Shown here: positions 21,705-30,400 of the stretch, in pieces | Layout: every line of letters starts with the position of its first letter | Numbering within the stretch: the first letter of the stretch is position 1 | Origin: a virus | Direction: 5' to 3' (one strand) | DNA length: 36,655 nucleotides | Virus record (IMG/VR): IMGVR_UViG_3300008113_000491 | Coordinates: 1-36,655 of that record | Notes under the pieces: model-generated | Seen by the model: only the letters and a program-made list of their open reading frames with translations | Database searches by the model: none | What the model was told of the DNA's origin: nothing | Position numbers and translations under genes: made by a program

Positions 21705-22919
21705 ATGTACGCGATCGCTGCTTTATCAAAAATAATCCGTAGTGATGCCCGAAAAGAGGTGAAAGTCCCTGCTACTCAGGGGCGGAAAGCCTACTCCTAC
21801 TTTCGCGAAGGTGCGGAAGGTGAAGCTGGTTCTTCGCGGAGACCTTCTCGGAAAGTTGTGGCGGGTGTTGGAGGCGCGATCACTGCTGCTGGTTTGGCTG
21901 GTTTAGCGGCGATCGCCATGAGAAGAAGCGAGTCCAACCGAAGAGGACTGCAATCCCCAGCTTTTGTGCCGCCGAAGATCGAAGGTGTTCAAGAGGCGAT
22001 CGCGGAAAAACTATCTCCACAAGAAACAAGGAAAATACCTGTTGGAAGATATCTGTCTTTGGGTGTGGGCGGAATGATCGGACTACAGGTTGTCAGAGAG
22101 AAGACTGCGGATATCAGGGCGTTCTCCGAGTTCAAGAAAGATCGCGAGCAGTTGGCTAAAGACGGCATTCCTAATGAATTGAAAAAATCATACCAACATA
22201 TGAACCCAGAGTTAGCGTTGAGCGTAGCTGCTGCGGAGGCGCGAATTAAAGACAACGATTTTGAGACGGTATACGCTTTTGATAAGGAGGGTAAACCTCT
22301 GATAATCAGAGGAGGAAGCAGGGCTGGTTTTGGGTACGGACTCACGGACTACGCAAAGCTATTCCCATTCGGGCAAAGGAAAAATATTAGCGTTATAACT
22401 CACAATCACCCCCTAGACGCAACCCTTTCAGCGCAAGACTTCGTTCTACTGGAAAAGCAGCAAAAAATGGGGTTTAACAGTCTCACGGAGTTTAGGGCTA
22501 CCAGCGCAAAAAACATGTATAGCCTTAGAGCCAGAAAAGGGGAGTTCCTTGGGGAGCAAGGGACAAAAACTAGGACTTCTAAGGTTGTATACCCGTCTAG
22601 TCGCTATTTCGCAGGGATAGAAATGAACAGACAGACCTCGAATGAGCTAAAGATGCTGAAGATAGCGACTATGAAACTAGATGAAGAGGTTTTAACAAAA
22701 AAGAGATCTGAGGGGCTGAAAGGCAAGGAACTGCTGGAGTCTGCTATTAAGGAAATTGACGAAAGGGGCGAGGAGAGGCATCAAGCTATTCTCGAAGCCT
22801 ACAAAGAAATGAATCGCAGAAAAGGAACTGGAGAAACATCCGGGAATGCTAAAGGCGCGAAATACGAATCGACTCCTTCTCGTTTGATTTATACACGTAT
22901 TCCTCGGAAGGGTAAATAA
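21705..22919 (+). CDS. Modular virion-region protein B with JAMM/MPN-like metallohydrolase motif
   Basis: 404 residues. The N-terminus (KEVKVPATQGRKAYSYFREG) matches the previous protein, followed by a Gly/Ala helix (GAITAAGLAGLAAIAMRR) and a second hydrophobic stretch near residue 115. The folded part starts near residue 170. VYAFDKEGKPLIIRGG leads to VITHNHPLDATLSAQDF, where H233-x-H235-P-x5-S242-x2-D245 fits the JAMM zinc motif (H-x-H-P ... S-x2-D), with LTEFRATSAKNMYSLR after it. JAMM enzymes are metallopeptidases or deamidating/isopeptide hydrolases. The distal part is helical and charged. ATG begins three bases after the previous stop. Enzyme function is inferred from the motif only. 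Confidence 0.65.
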   Translation: MYAIAALSKIIRSDARKEVKVPATQGRKAYSYFREGAEGEAGSSRRPSRKVVAGVGGAITAAGLAGLAAIAMRRSESNRRGLQSPAFVPPKIEGVQEAIAEKLSPQETRKIPVGRYLSLGVGGMIGLQVVREKTADIRAFSEFKKDREQLAKDGIPNELKKSYQHMNPELALSVAAAEARIKDNDFETVYAFDKEGKPLIIRGGSRAGFGYGLTDYAKLFPFGQRKNISVITHNHPLDATLSAQDFVLLEKQQKMGFNSLTEFRATSAKNMYSLRARKGEFLGEQGTKTRTSKVVYPSSRYFAGIEMNRQTSNELKMLKIATMKLDEEVLTKKRSEGLKGKELLESAIKEIDERGEERHQAILEAYKEMNRRKGTGETSGNAKGAKYESTPSRLIYTRIPRKGK

Positions 22920-22920
22920 T

Positions 22921-25554
22921 ATGTACGCGATCGCACCAGCACCAGTAATTCAAAACACAGATCCACTCGCAGCTAGAAGGGTAATCGCGAGACTATTGAC
23001 TCGCATTATTTCTCGCGCTTACGGGAGCATCGATCAGATTGTTAACATCAATATTGGCGATGACGGGCTAATTACCTGCCTGTTTCGCGATGACGATAAG
23101 GATCGCAAGCTGATTCGACTGGTGCTAGGCGATCACATTGAATACAAGCAAGTACTGGATGGACGCACTGATGCAGTAGATACTGACGCAGATCAGTACT
23201 TACTTGCGTATGCAAACAATATTGGACAGCGTGCTGACAAAATTTCTAAGCCTAAAAACTGTAAAGTTGGGCTGTCTTGTAAGGGAGCCTGCATCTCCAA
23301 GACCGATACCTGTCGTATTGACGTACCCGAAGCTTTAAATAGGCAAGAAATTTCAGATCTGAATGATGCGGTAAACGAGGTCCAAAAAGCTAAGTTCGTC
23401 GGCGTTGCCCCTGTTGAGGATGAATTAGATAACAAAAACATCCGCGAATTAAAAGATGAAGCTCGTAAACGTGGGGTTTATCGCTACTCGTACATGAGCC
23501 AATCCCAGCTACGCGAATCAATTCGCTTGCAAAAAGCCAACCCCGATCGCCAAAAGATTGTCCGAGAAGGGTTAAACCGTGCGGAGTCAAACAAGAAAGC
23601 TCTTAAGAGTTTATTACCTCAACCCGTAGCTGGTGCTTGGAAAGATATTGAGAAGGTTAGTAAGTTCTTTGGCGATAATCGTCCTGCGGCAGGGATATTG
23701 GCGGCAAGTATTTTATTGGGCATTCCTTCGTCGGTAATGATGTCGGCTCGCGATCGCTACAAGGAAGGATTGCCCGAATCGGCGCTAATGGCATACCAAA
23801 GAGCGCAAACCACTCCTATCGAGTCAACAAGCAAGCCTCAAATTACCTTTGCTGTGGGTGGATTTTCTAACCTTGGATCTTCGGGTGACAAGGTTGCTGA
23901 ATACCTGAAAACCCCTCTGGATACATCAAAGCGAGAGCAATGGTTTAACAAGACTCAGGAAATCATTCCTTTTAACAACACTGAGTTCAATGTTCCGCCC
24001 ACGAACATTGAACAAAAAGACAAGAATGGCAACTACAATCCCTTGTATTTGGGGTATGTCGCCAAGGAAAGTTTTGGCAAATATTTAAGCAATGCCGTGG
24101 GTGGCAGGAACGAGGCTGCGGTGGACTTAGCCTCCAAGCTATATGCTTATGGCTCCAAGTATCGCGATAAGCCTCTAAACGTGGTTAGCCACGGCTCTGG
24201 AGGTAATGTCGTTGACGAGGCTGCGGAGATTCTTAGTCGAATCAAACCGCCCAAAGGTATTGACGGCGGCGAAGTACTGAAACGACTCAATATTGCTCGA
24301 CTCGGAGGAGTATCCTTTGGGCTAACAGGTGGCACAACTCAGGACGATAAGAACTGGGCAAATATCAATAACCGCACTATCACGTCTAAGAACGACCCCT
24401 TCTCGATTTTACCCAAGAAGTTTGCCCAGTTTGTTAGCTCGGTAAAAGGGCATGAGATTGAGGACTACTTGACGAATGGCGCAGTCAGGGACAAAATTCG
24501 AGAAACTTTTGGCTTCTTTTCTAATTCTGTTGCGGGAAGTAAGTCTAGCGATAAGTCAAAGAAAGAGGTCTTTGAGGCAACAGGGACTTTGCTGAAGACT
24601 GTAAACCCCGCGCTTGGGAAACTGTGGAACCTGACTTCCGCTATTGGTGACAAATACAAGGATAATCCCACTGCTGCCACTATTAGCGCTGCGGCTGTAT
24701 TGGCGCAAACCACGGTAGGTGCAGCAGTCCTTGCTAGAGTTAAATACAATGACAATATCCAAAGATCAGCGCTTGAAGCCCAAGCCATCGTCGCCAGTGG
24801 CGGCACAACATCCCCTGCACCGACAAAACCCCAAGTAATCGTGGCTATTGGTGATGGTGAAACCCCTAGCAGTAACGTAGCCAAGTCAATTACCGACAAC
24901 AGCAAAAAAGTCAAAGACCAGACTGATCGCGATATGTATGGCCAGAGCGATGTAATCGCTTTTGATCGCACCCTTCCACCGCAGTCGAAAGGTCGGGTTA
25001 TGGGCATTATCGACACGATGGCGAAGAGTTACGAAGCCGTAATGAGTAAGTCCCTCAAGGCGGGTAGAGACCCCGAGGCGGTGAGGTTAGCTGCGGAGCT
25101 TTACCAGATTGGCAACTCCACTTACGGTGGTAATACGACAGAGCATCCCGCGATCGCTATTGTTGGACTAAAGCAAGGCGGCGAGACAGCAAAAAGAGCC
25201 TTGGATATCTTGGAGTCCATGCAAAAAGTCGGTTCTCAGGGCAATGTTTCTGGCTCTTACATCGCCAAGCAGATCCACCTCGTAACACTGGGAACTCCCG
25301 AACTAGGTTTTGGCGGAGATAAGGCGGACTCCAAGAAGCCAGACGGAGATATCCTGAAGACTCCAAAAACTGATCTCTGGTCAGATGGAGATCTCTGGAG
25401 TCGGACTCCTTTTAGGGGTAAAAATCCCGACAATTTCACTGGCTCCAATGGTAGTTGGGTGGACTACCTCTCGGTGGATGCTGCTGACGCGATCGCTAAG
25501 AAACTCAATGCCACATTAACTCAGCGCCGTAAAGCGAGGAAACAAACTCCATGA
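22921..25554 (+). CDS. Tandem alpha/beta-hydrolase-like protein with Cys signature and SAP-like motif
   Basis: 877 residues. N-terminal domain of unknown fold (1-105), then a four-Cys signature at C114, C120, C124, C131 (same spacing as the gene at 20101) and an SAP/HeH-like helix pair near 170-200 (NIRELKDEARKRGVYRYSY). Two homologous halves follow, each with a hydrophobic helix (about 255-275 and 580-605). Half one: PQITFAVGG, VVSHGSGGN (S426), SKNDPF (D492), KGHEIEDYL (H511), which fits a lipase-type Ser-Asp-His triad. Half two: PQVIVAIGD, IVGLKQGGE and GSWVDYL, with Ser and His lost. Half one may be active and half two decayed. Substrate unknown; it overlaps the next gene by four bases. 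Confidence 0.65.
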   Translation: MYAIAPAPVIQNTDPLAARRVIARLLTRIISRAYGSIDQIVNINIGDDGLITCLFRDDDKDRKLIRLVLGDHIEYKQVLDGRTDAVDTDADQYLLAYANNIGQRADKISKPKNCKVGLSCKGACISKTDTCRIDVPEALNRQEISDLNDAVNEVQKAKFVGVAPVEDELDNKNIRELKDEARKRGVYRYSYMSQSQLRESIRLQKANPDRQKIVREGLNRAESNKKALKSLLPQPVAGAWKDIEKVSKFFGDNRPAAGILAASILLGIPSSVMMSARDRYKEGLPESALMAYQRAQTTPIESTSKPQITFAVGGFSNLGSSGDKVAEYLKTPLDTSKREQWFNKTQEIIPFNNTEFNVPPTNIEQKDKNGNYNPLYLGYVAKESFGKYLSNAVGGRNEAAVDLASKLYAYGSKYRDKPLNVVSHGSGGNVVDEAAEILSRIKPPKGIDGGEVLKRLNIARLGGVSFGLTGGTTQDDKNWANINNRTITSKNDPFSILPKKFAQFVSSVKGHEIEDYLTNGAVRDKIRETFGFFSNSVAGSKSSDKSKKEVFEATGTLLKTVNPALGKLWNLTSAIGDKYKDNPTAATISAAAVLAQTTVGAAVLARVKYNDNIQRSALEAQAIVASGGTTSPAPTKPQVIVAIGDGETPSSNVAKSITDNSKKVKDQTDRDMYGQSDVIAFDRTLPPQSKGRVMGIIDTMAKSYEAVMSKSLKAGRDPEAVRLAAELYQIGNSTYGGNTTEHPAIAIVGLKQGGETAKRALDILESMQKVGSQGNVSGSYIAKQIHLVTLGTPELGFGGDKADSKKPDGDILKTPKTDLWSDGDLWSRTPFRGKNPDNFTGSNGSWVDYLSVDAADAIAKKLNATLTQRRKARKQTP

Positions 25555-25883
25555 GATTAGACACAACATGCGATCGCGGCAAACCATGCCAAGGCGAAGA
25601 CGGACAAACGTACTGTATCCCTCAAGGCGCTACTTGCAGCAAAGGTAAAGTCGGCAGAATTATCAAAGGCGTTGCTGGCGCAGTTGGTCGTGGTGTAATT
25701 ACTGGGCTGACTGCTGTGGCGATCGCTAAACTTACCAACAAGGACGAGGACGGCTTGAAGGGGAAGTTAAATACGGGGAAAGCCATATTTAACGCGGGTC
25801 GTGCCACGGGTAAAGTTGAATCTAGAGCCGCGAGTGGCGCTAAGGCTATTAGCAAGATAATCAAGAAGCGGAGTAAAAAATGA
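25551..25883 (+). CDS. Small Cys-signature protein with Gly/Ala hydrophobic helix
   Basis: 110 residues. Four cysteines near the N-terminus (C7, C13, C22, C29; CDRGKPCQGED then YCIPQGATC) repeat the signature of the two larger proteins upstream with a longer central gap. A Gly/Ala/Val helix follows (KGVAGAVGRGVITGLTAVAI, about residues 39-58) and a very basic C-terminus ends in KKRSKK. It looks like the N-terminal module of its larger neighbours without an effector domain. It overlaps both neighbours by four bases (ATGA), so it belongs to the same translation-coupled run. Function unknown. Confidence 0.6.
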   Translation: MRLDTTCDRGKPCQGEDGQTYCIPQGATCSKGKVGRIIKGVAGAVGRGVITGLTAVAIAKLTNKDEDGLKGKLNTGKAIFNAGRATGKVESRAASGAKAISKIIKKRSKK

Positions 25884-26038
25884 CGGGGGATTTAGCCAAC
25901 GATTTAGCCTACCTTGAAGGACAGGTATCTGTAGTTTTGCGCCGTGACAGCGGCAAGAAAATTAAATGTAAACAGGGGTATATCCAGCGTGGGAGTGCCT
26001 GTCAGAAGATTGGCGAAAGAAGGCTGCTGGTGATTTAG
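25880..26038 (+). pseudogene. N-terminal piece of a frameshifted modular protein
   Basis: 52 codons from an ATG that overlaps the previous stop (ATGA). The product reads MTGDLANDLAYLEGQVSVV, then RRDSGKKIKC, GYIQRGSAC and QKIGERR, ending at a TAG. C30-x10-C41 with GYI..G matches C4-x10-C15 of the gene at 6788. The reading continues sensibly in the -1 frame just after QKIGER: KAAGDLARNIGVGLGTAALV, the hydrophobic helix of the paralogues. So this piece and the following frame (to 26994) were one gene. No canonical slippery heptamer is seen near 26015-26025. A true mutation or a sequencing indel is more likely than programmed frameshifting. Confidence 0.6.
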
Positions 26039-26994
26039 CTCGGAATATTGGTGTAGGGCTAGGTACTGCGGCTTTGGTTGGTGGCGCGGCGGCGATCGCG
26101 GCAAAAAAGAGCGAAGGCGAGTCTTTATCAAGTAAAGCGACACGAAAATCGGTTGACGTATCTTTTGGTAATAACACGGAGAAGACCAACAATATTAAAC
26201 TCCGAGGTGCTGCAACTGGGGTTGGAGTTGCGGCTGCTTTAGCGACTTCTTATATCGGTGTTAACGCTCTTGATAAAAAGTATCAAATAACAGATGCTGC
26301 TCTGCTTTCTGCCTACCAAGCATCAATATCGCAGGGAGAAAAAGCGGACGCGATTATCGACAAAATGAATATCCCAAAAAAGCGAAAGGAAGAAGCGAAA
26401 GATCTAGTTGGAGCGACTAAAATGTTTTTTGCGAAACAGATAGTTCCTAGATGGGGTTTTCAGTTGTCTTCGGTAGATACGAAAAACAACTCTTTTACTT
26501 ACAAACACAAAGACAATGGTAGTGTTTACACAGTGGGTAGTGCAGGATCTGCGATTATTACATTTGGGAGTTTAAAAAGAGGTGAAAGAGAGGGCAGTCC
26601 TATATACGAAATGGGGTTTCAAGTTAACGAGTCTTTTGATAGAAAAGGGGGTATGGATTCAAGTACCGCTAAAAAAATAATAAAAATATCAAAAAACGCT
26701 TTTAAAGAACACCTAGATTTACTTCCAGAAGACTGCGTGATCAGGTGTTCTCCCTATGATAAGGATGACGCTGGAGAGAAAAGGAGAAGTATTTACGAAA
26801 AAGAAGGTTTTACCCCGTTGCCAAGTATGCCAAAAACTCAGTTGTACGCAGTAAAGATAGGAGGAGAGTTTACAAAGCTGGAGTCCGATTTCGAGAAAAA
26901 ATACGTGGCTAACTTGGTAAGGAATAACAAGCCTAGCTCCAGTTCAGAGCAAAAGAAAGATTCTTATCGCTTGCGAATACTGATCGCAAGATAG
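26023..26994 (+). pseudogene. C-terminal piece of the frameshifted modular protein, GNAT-like domain
   Basis: This frame has no ATG near its beginning. The first possible start is a TTG at 26074, inside the hydrophobic helix, and the frame is open back to about 25972. It encodes KAAGDLARNIGVGLGTAALV, a second hydrophobic helix (GVGVAAALATSYIGVNAL) and a folded domain. The latter has FQLSSVDTKNNSFTYKH, GFQVNESFDRKGGMDSS, VIRCSPYDKDDAGEKRRSIY and YEKEGFTPLP. The last motif resembles the end of GNAT acetyltransferase domains (Y-E-K-x-GF). Joined to the 25880 piece it would be about 370 residues with the same plan as its neighbours. The GNAT call is tentative. Confidence 0.55.
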
Positions 26995-27018
26995 TGAAAA
27001 CGTCGTTAGCGATCGCGC

Positions 27019-27024
27019 TATAAT
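27019..27024 (+). promoter_or_regulatory. Putative -10 element (TATAAT) before the secreted protein gene
   Basis: A consensus TATAAT lies 24 bp before the ATG at 27048, inside a 53-bp gap overlapping a HIP1 site. The -35 region is poor (GTGAAA at 26994-26999, spacing 19). This could give the secreted protein and the tape-measure gene their own promoter. Confidence 0.4.
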
Positions 27025-27047
27025 GCCACAAAGAAATCGTAAAAACA

Positions 27048-27398
27048 ATGAAAAAGATATTTGTTGTACTAGCCGTCTTGGTGGGCGGACTAGGTGTGGT
27101 TAGTCTCTTTAATCATGCTCGCGCCGATCTAGCCGTTTCAGCGATATATCCAGACTACAAACTGTGTCGGTCAGGCTACAAACTGTTAGGAGAAAAAGAG
27201 CAATTTTTAAAAAATATTGCGAGCTTCAATGAAAGCGAGGAGAAATACAGGAACACAATAGAGACTATAAACAGGGTAGAAGATAGTTGCGCTAGGTATT
27301 ACAAGTACCTTGGCGAGTGGAGCGATCTCAAGATTAAGCCGTCGGACGACTTGGTATGGGCTTTGGTATCTCGATATGAGCCAGAAAAAATAAAGTAA
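27048..27398 (+). CDS. Small exported protein with signal peptide
   Basis: 116 residues. The N-terminus is a classical Sec signal: MKK, a hydrophobic core (IFVVLAVLVGGLGVVSLF) and a likely cleavage site after NHARA. The mature part is helical and charged with two cysteines (about residues 40 and 81) that could form a disulfide. No lipobox is present. The family is not recognised. A phage-encoded periplasmic protein could act in superinfection exclusion or lysis, but nothing here decides. A TATAAT lies upstream; the stop overlaps an out-of-frame ATG (TAATG). Confidence 0.6.
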   Translation: MKKIFVVLAVLVGGLGVVSLFNHARADLAVSAIYPDYKLCRSGYKLLGEKEQFLKNIASFNESEEKYRNTIETINRVEDSCARYYKYLGEWSDLKIKPSDDLVWALVSRYEPEKIK

Positions 27399-27411
27399 TG
27401 GTTGACGCTGC

Positions 27412-27446
27412 AAGAATAACCAAGAAGACTATTTTTGGTTATTCTT
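27412..27446 (+). promoter_or_regulatory. 12-bp perfect stem-loop ending at the tape-measure start codon
   Basis: AAGAATAACCAA (27412-27423) pairs with TTGGTTATTCTT (27435-27446), loop 11 nt; the ATG of the tape-measure gene follows at once. There is no T-run, so it is not a usual terminator, and no Shine-Dalgarno precedes the ATG. It may control initiation. Confidence 0.55.
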
Positions 27447-30400
27447 ATGGCTCCGCAGACAAATGTTGTCGAAATCTTAATCCAAGCCAAGGATCAAGCC
27501 TCAAAGACTATTGGCGTATTAAGCGACTCCCTTGGAACTGCGGGAGCGGCAGCACAGTTTGCTCAGGGAAAAATAACAGCTTTCGGCGGAGCATTACTTG
27601 CAACTTCCGTATCGGGCATAAAGTCGCTAGGGTTGCTTGGCGATGCTGTTCAGTCAGTGCGATCGGCGCTAGACACTCCAGTTGGTCAAACACTAATTCA
27701 ACAGCTTTCGACCGCTGCGGACGAAGCCTTAAACAAGACCGCAAGGCTTTCGGTGTTAGTCAAAGAGGTCTCAGGGGTCTCTAAGGATTTTGGTTCGGGT
27801 TTTACCTCTAGATCCTCAAGTAGTACTATTCAGCTTTTTGATCCTGCGGTAATGGGCAAGCAGCTTGAAAATGTCGTCATCAAGACTGCCGACACATTCT
27901 CAAAGACACTTGAACAAAAAATTAAGAACTCCGATCTTGCTACCGCTTTTGAGTCAAAACTAGGTGTGAGTATCGACTCACTGTCGGCACAGCTAGACAG
28001 TTCCTTGTCAGAAACACTGTTATCGGGATTTGTAGGCAAAACACTACCTAGCGCCCTCGATACTGCACTAGGTAGTGTTTTTGGGGTGAATTTAACTTCA
28101 AAGATCGTTCAATCGATTCAAGCGGCGGGGAAGTCAAACCTATTGGGTGGAGTAGCTGGGAAGCTCGCTCAAGGATCGGTTGTCGGAGCTGCTAGAGAAC
28201 TGGCAGTTGGAGAGTTAACCCCGAACCTTGAATCAGCCCAGTTAGCTGGCGCAAAACTATCTAACGCATTTGGGAAAAAGGTAGCTCAAGCCGTTTTAGG
28301 TGAAAGAACCCCTGCAAGCGCAGAGTTTAAGGAGATAGACGCTCAACTTGGCGGCGCTTTGGGCGATGTTATTGATCGACTTGGACAGAGGTTCCCCGAC
28401 GTTTTAGAAAAAGGGAACCTGCCTATCGGCAAGCTGCTTGCCACCAAGTTAAGAGGGGCTGCACAGGTAACTTCTAAGAATGAACTCCAAGCGGCGGGGA
28501 ATTTTCTTGTAGAGACGGCTTTTTCTAATCTGAGGAATATTAGGAGAAATCTTTTAGACGACGATCTTAATGCGGTATTTGATCTTGTTGTTGCGCCCGC
28601 TTTTAATGCCCAGAAAGACAACTTAAAGAAGCTAATCGGAATTGATGCAGCGACTTTCTCTGTTGGGATTTTAGATCCCCTCAAAAAGACTTCAAGGGAT
28701 CTAGCTAAAGGCTTTGATGACGGGCTTGGTGCTGGGCTTGACAGTATTAAAGGTGGTGGCGCGATCGCTGAATATATAGCTCAGGTAGACGAGTTCCTTG
28801 GCGGCGGCATTACCGAAGCTCTGACTCTCGCGGGGAATAAAGCTGCTTCTAGCTTTGCTGAAGGTTTTCGCGCTGCTGTTTTTGAAGAAATTACAGGTGT
28901 TCTCGATAACATTGATGCGTTTGTACTTGGTAGCCTAGAAAAGATTTCTCAAGTACCCCAGAAGCTTGTTCAGCCAATCAGCTTAGTTTCTTTGGTGTCA
29001 GATCCGATCGCTGGCGCTACAGAACCATTAGAACTATTTGAACTGCTAGAGACGGGTGCGAGTAAAGCGACCAACGCTGTTTTTGAGGTTTCGCAGCGAC
29101 TTACTTTCCTGTCTTTTGGATTGCAAGCTTTACAGGGGTTTGTGCAGAACGGGCCATTCCAGTTATTAATTGGGCAAAACGCAAGGCTTCAAGAACAGTT
29201 GCTAGCGACACAAGCCAGCCTCGTTGCGACGAATCGTATTATCCAGAATGGTGTAACAATATCCGACCCAACCAAGGCTATTCAGGCTCTTGGTCCTGCG
29301 GTTGAAGGCGCGATCGCGAAGATTCGTAAAGACTCATTGGAATTAGTGGGGGTAACTTCAAAAGATCTCGTCGATTTGTTTCAAATCGTCGCGGGTCAAG
29401 CCAGTTCGATTGGGGCAAATCTAGATCAATCCGCAAATATCGTTACCTCGACGGCTGCGGCGCTAGGGACTCTGGGAGTGCCTTTGTTCCAAGCAAGGCA
29501 AGAAATAACCTCAATTGTTCAAGGAACTATCGACCAAAACTCTGTGCTTGCGAAGAATCTCAGCATCAATAATGAGATGGTCTCAAAGTGGAAGGCGCAG
29601 GGGACTTTTGTTGATGAACTACTCAGGAAGCTGGAAGCATTTAAGGTTGGCAACAAGCTCGCAAGCCAGACGATATCAGGGATCACGAGCAACATCCAAG
29701 AGGTATTTGACGAGATTGGACGCAAAGCTGGGGCTAAGTTCTTAGCTCCCATCGTTAAGGAGCTAGACGGTGTTTACAAATTTCTTGCGGCAAACCAAGA
29801 TGTTATATCAACACAGGTCGAGAAACTGGTTTCTATTTTCTTTCGAGCTTTCGACAAGATTGTTGTTCTGTTTAAGGCTTTAAGCGATCCCATAGCCCAG
29901 CTTTTTGGCGCAATTCCAGAGTATTTGGTGGAGTCATTAGCGGGGGCTATTACAGCCTTCTCAGATTCAGTAGTCTTTGCTATTAATATCCTTAAGCCAG
30001 CGATCGCGGTTTTCCTTGAGATCTTTAAGCTGGTGGCTCCTTTGGGCGGCGCATTTATTACCGCTTCTGTCGGAGCTAAAGTATTGTCGGCAGGAATATT
30101 GGGGCTAGGGCAAGGCTTTGGGTTCTTGTCCAAGATTCTTCCAGGGGTCGGTGAGTTACTGTTTATAGTTGACAAGAGATCGAATAGTCTCTTCAATCAG
30201 TTCTTGAACCTTACTTCTGTTCTCGGAAATAGAGGTGCTGCTGGATTTTTAACCTTTGCGGCTAACTTAGACAAGATACCTGGGGCAGCAAGCTTCGCAA
30301 CGAAACAGTTGCAGGGACTACTGGGAGGATTGGCTCCTTTGTCAGGGTTCTTGGTTTCCCTAGCTCCACAAATCGGCGGGCTAGGTATCAAGTTAGCTGG

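Noticed and set aside
24465-25016. 183-codon minus-strand frame opposite the hydrolase-like gene
   Set aside because: It mirrors the well-supported plus-strand gene and looks like a codon-bias shadow.
26005-26040. Programmed -1 frameshift joining the 25880 and 26994 frames
   Set aside because: The overlap lacks an X-XXY-YYZ heptamer and a clear downstream stimulatory hairpin; the tRNAs at GAA-AGA-AGG would re-pair poorly.
27398-27784. 128-codon plus-strand frame beginning at the TAATG after the secreted protein
   Set aside because: It overlaps the tape-measure gene in another frame for most of its length, has atypical Cys/Ser/Arg composition and no family look. Only the first codons, which may serve reinitiation, could matter.
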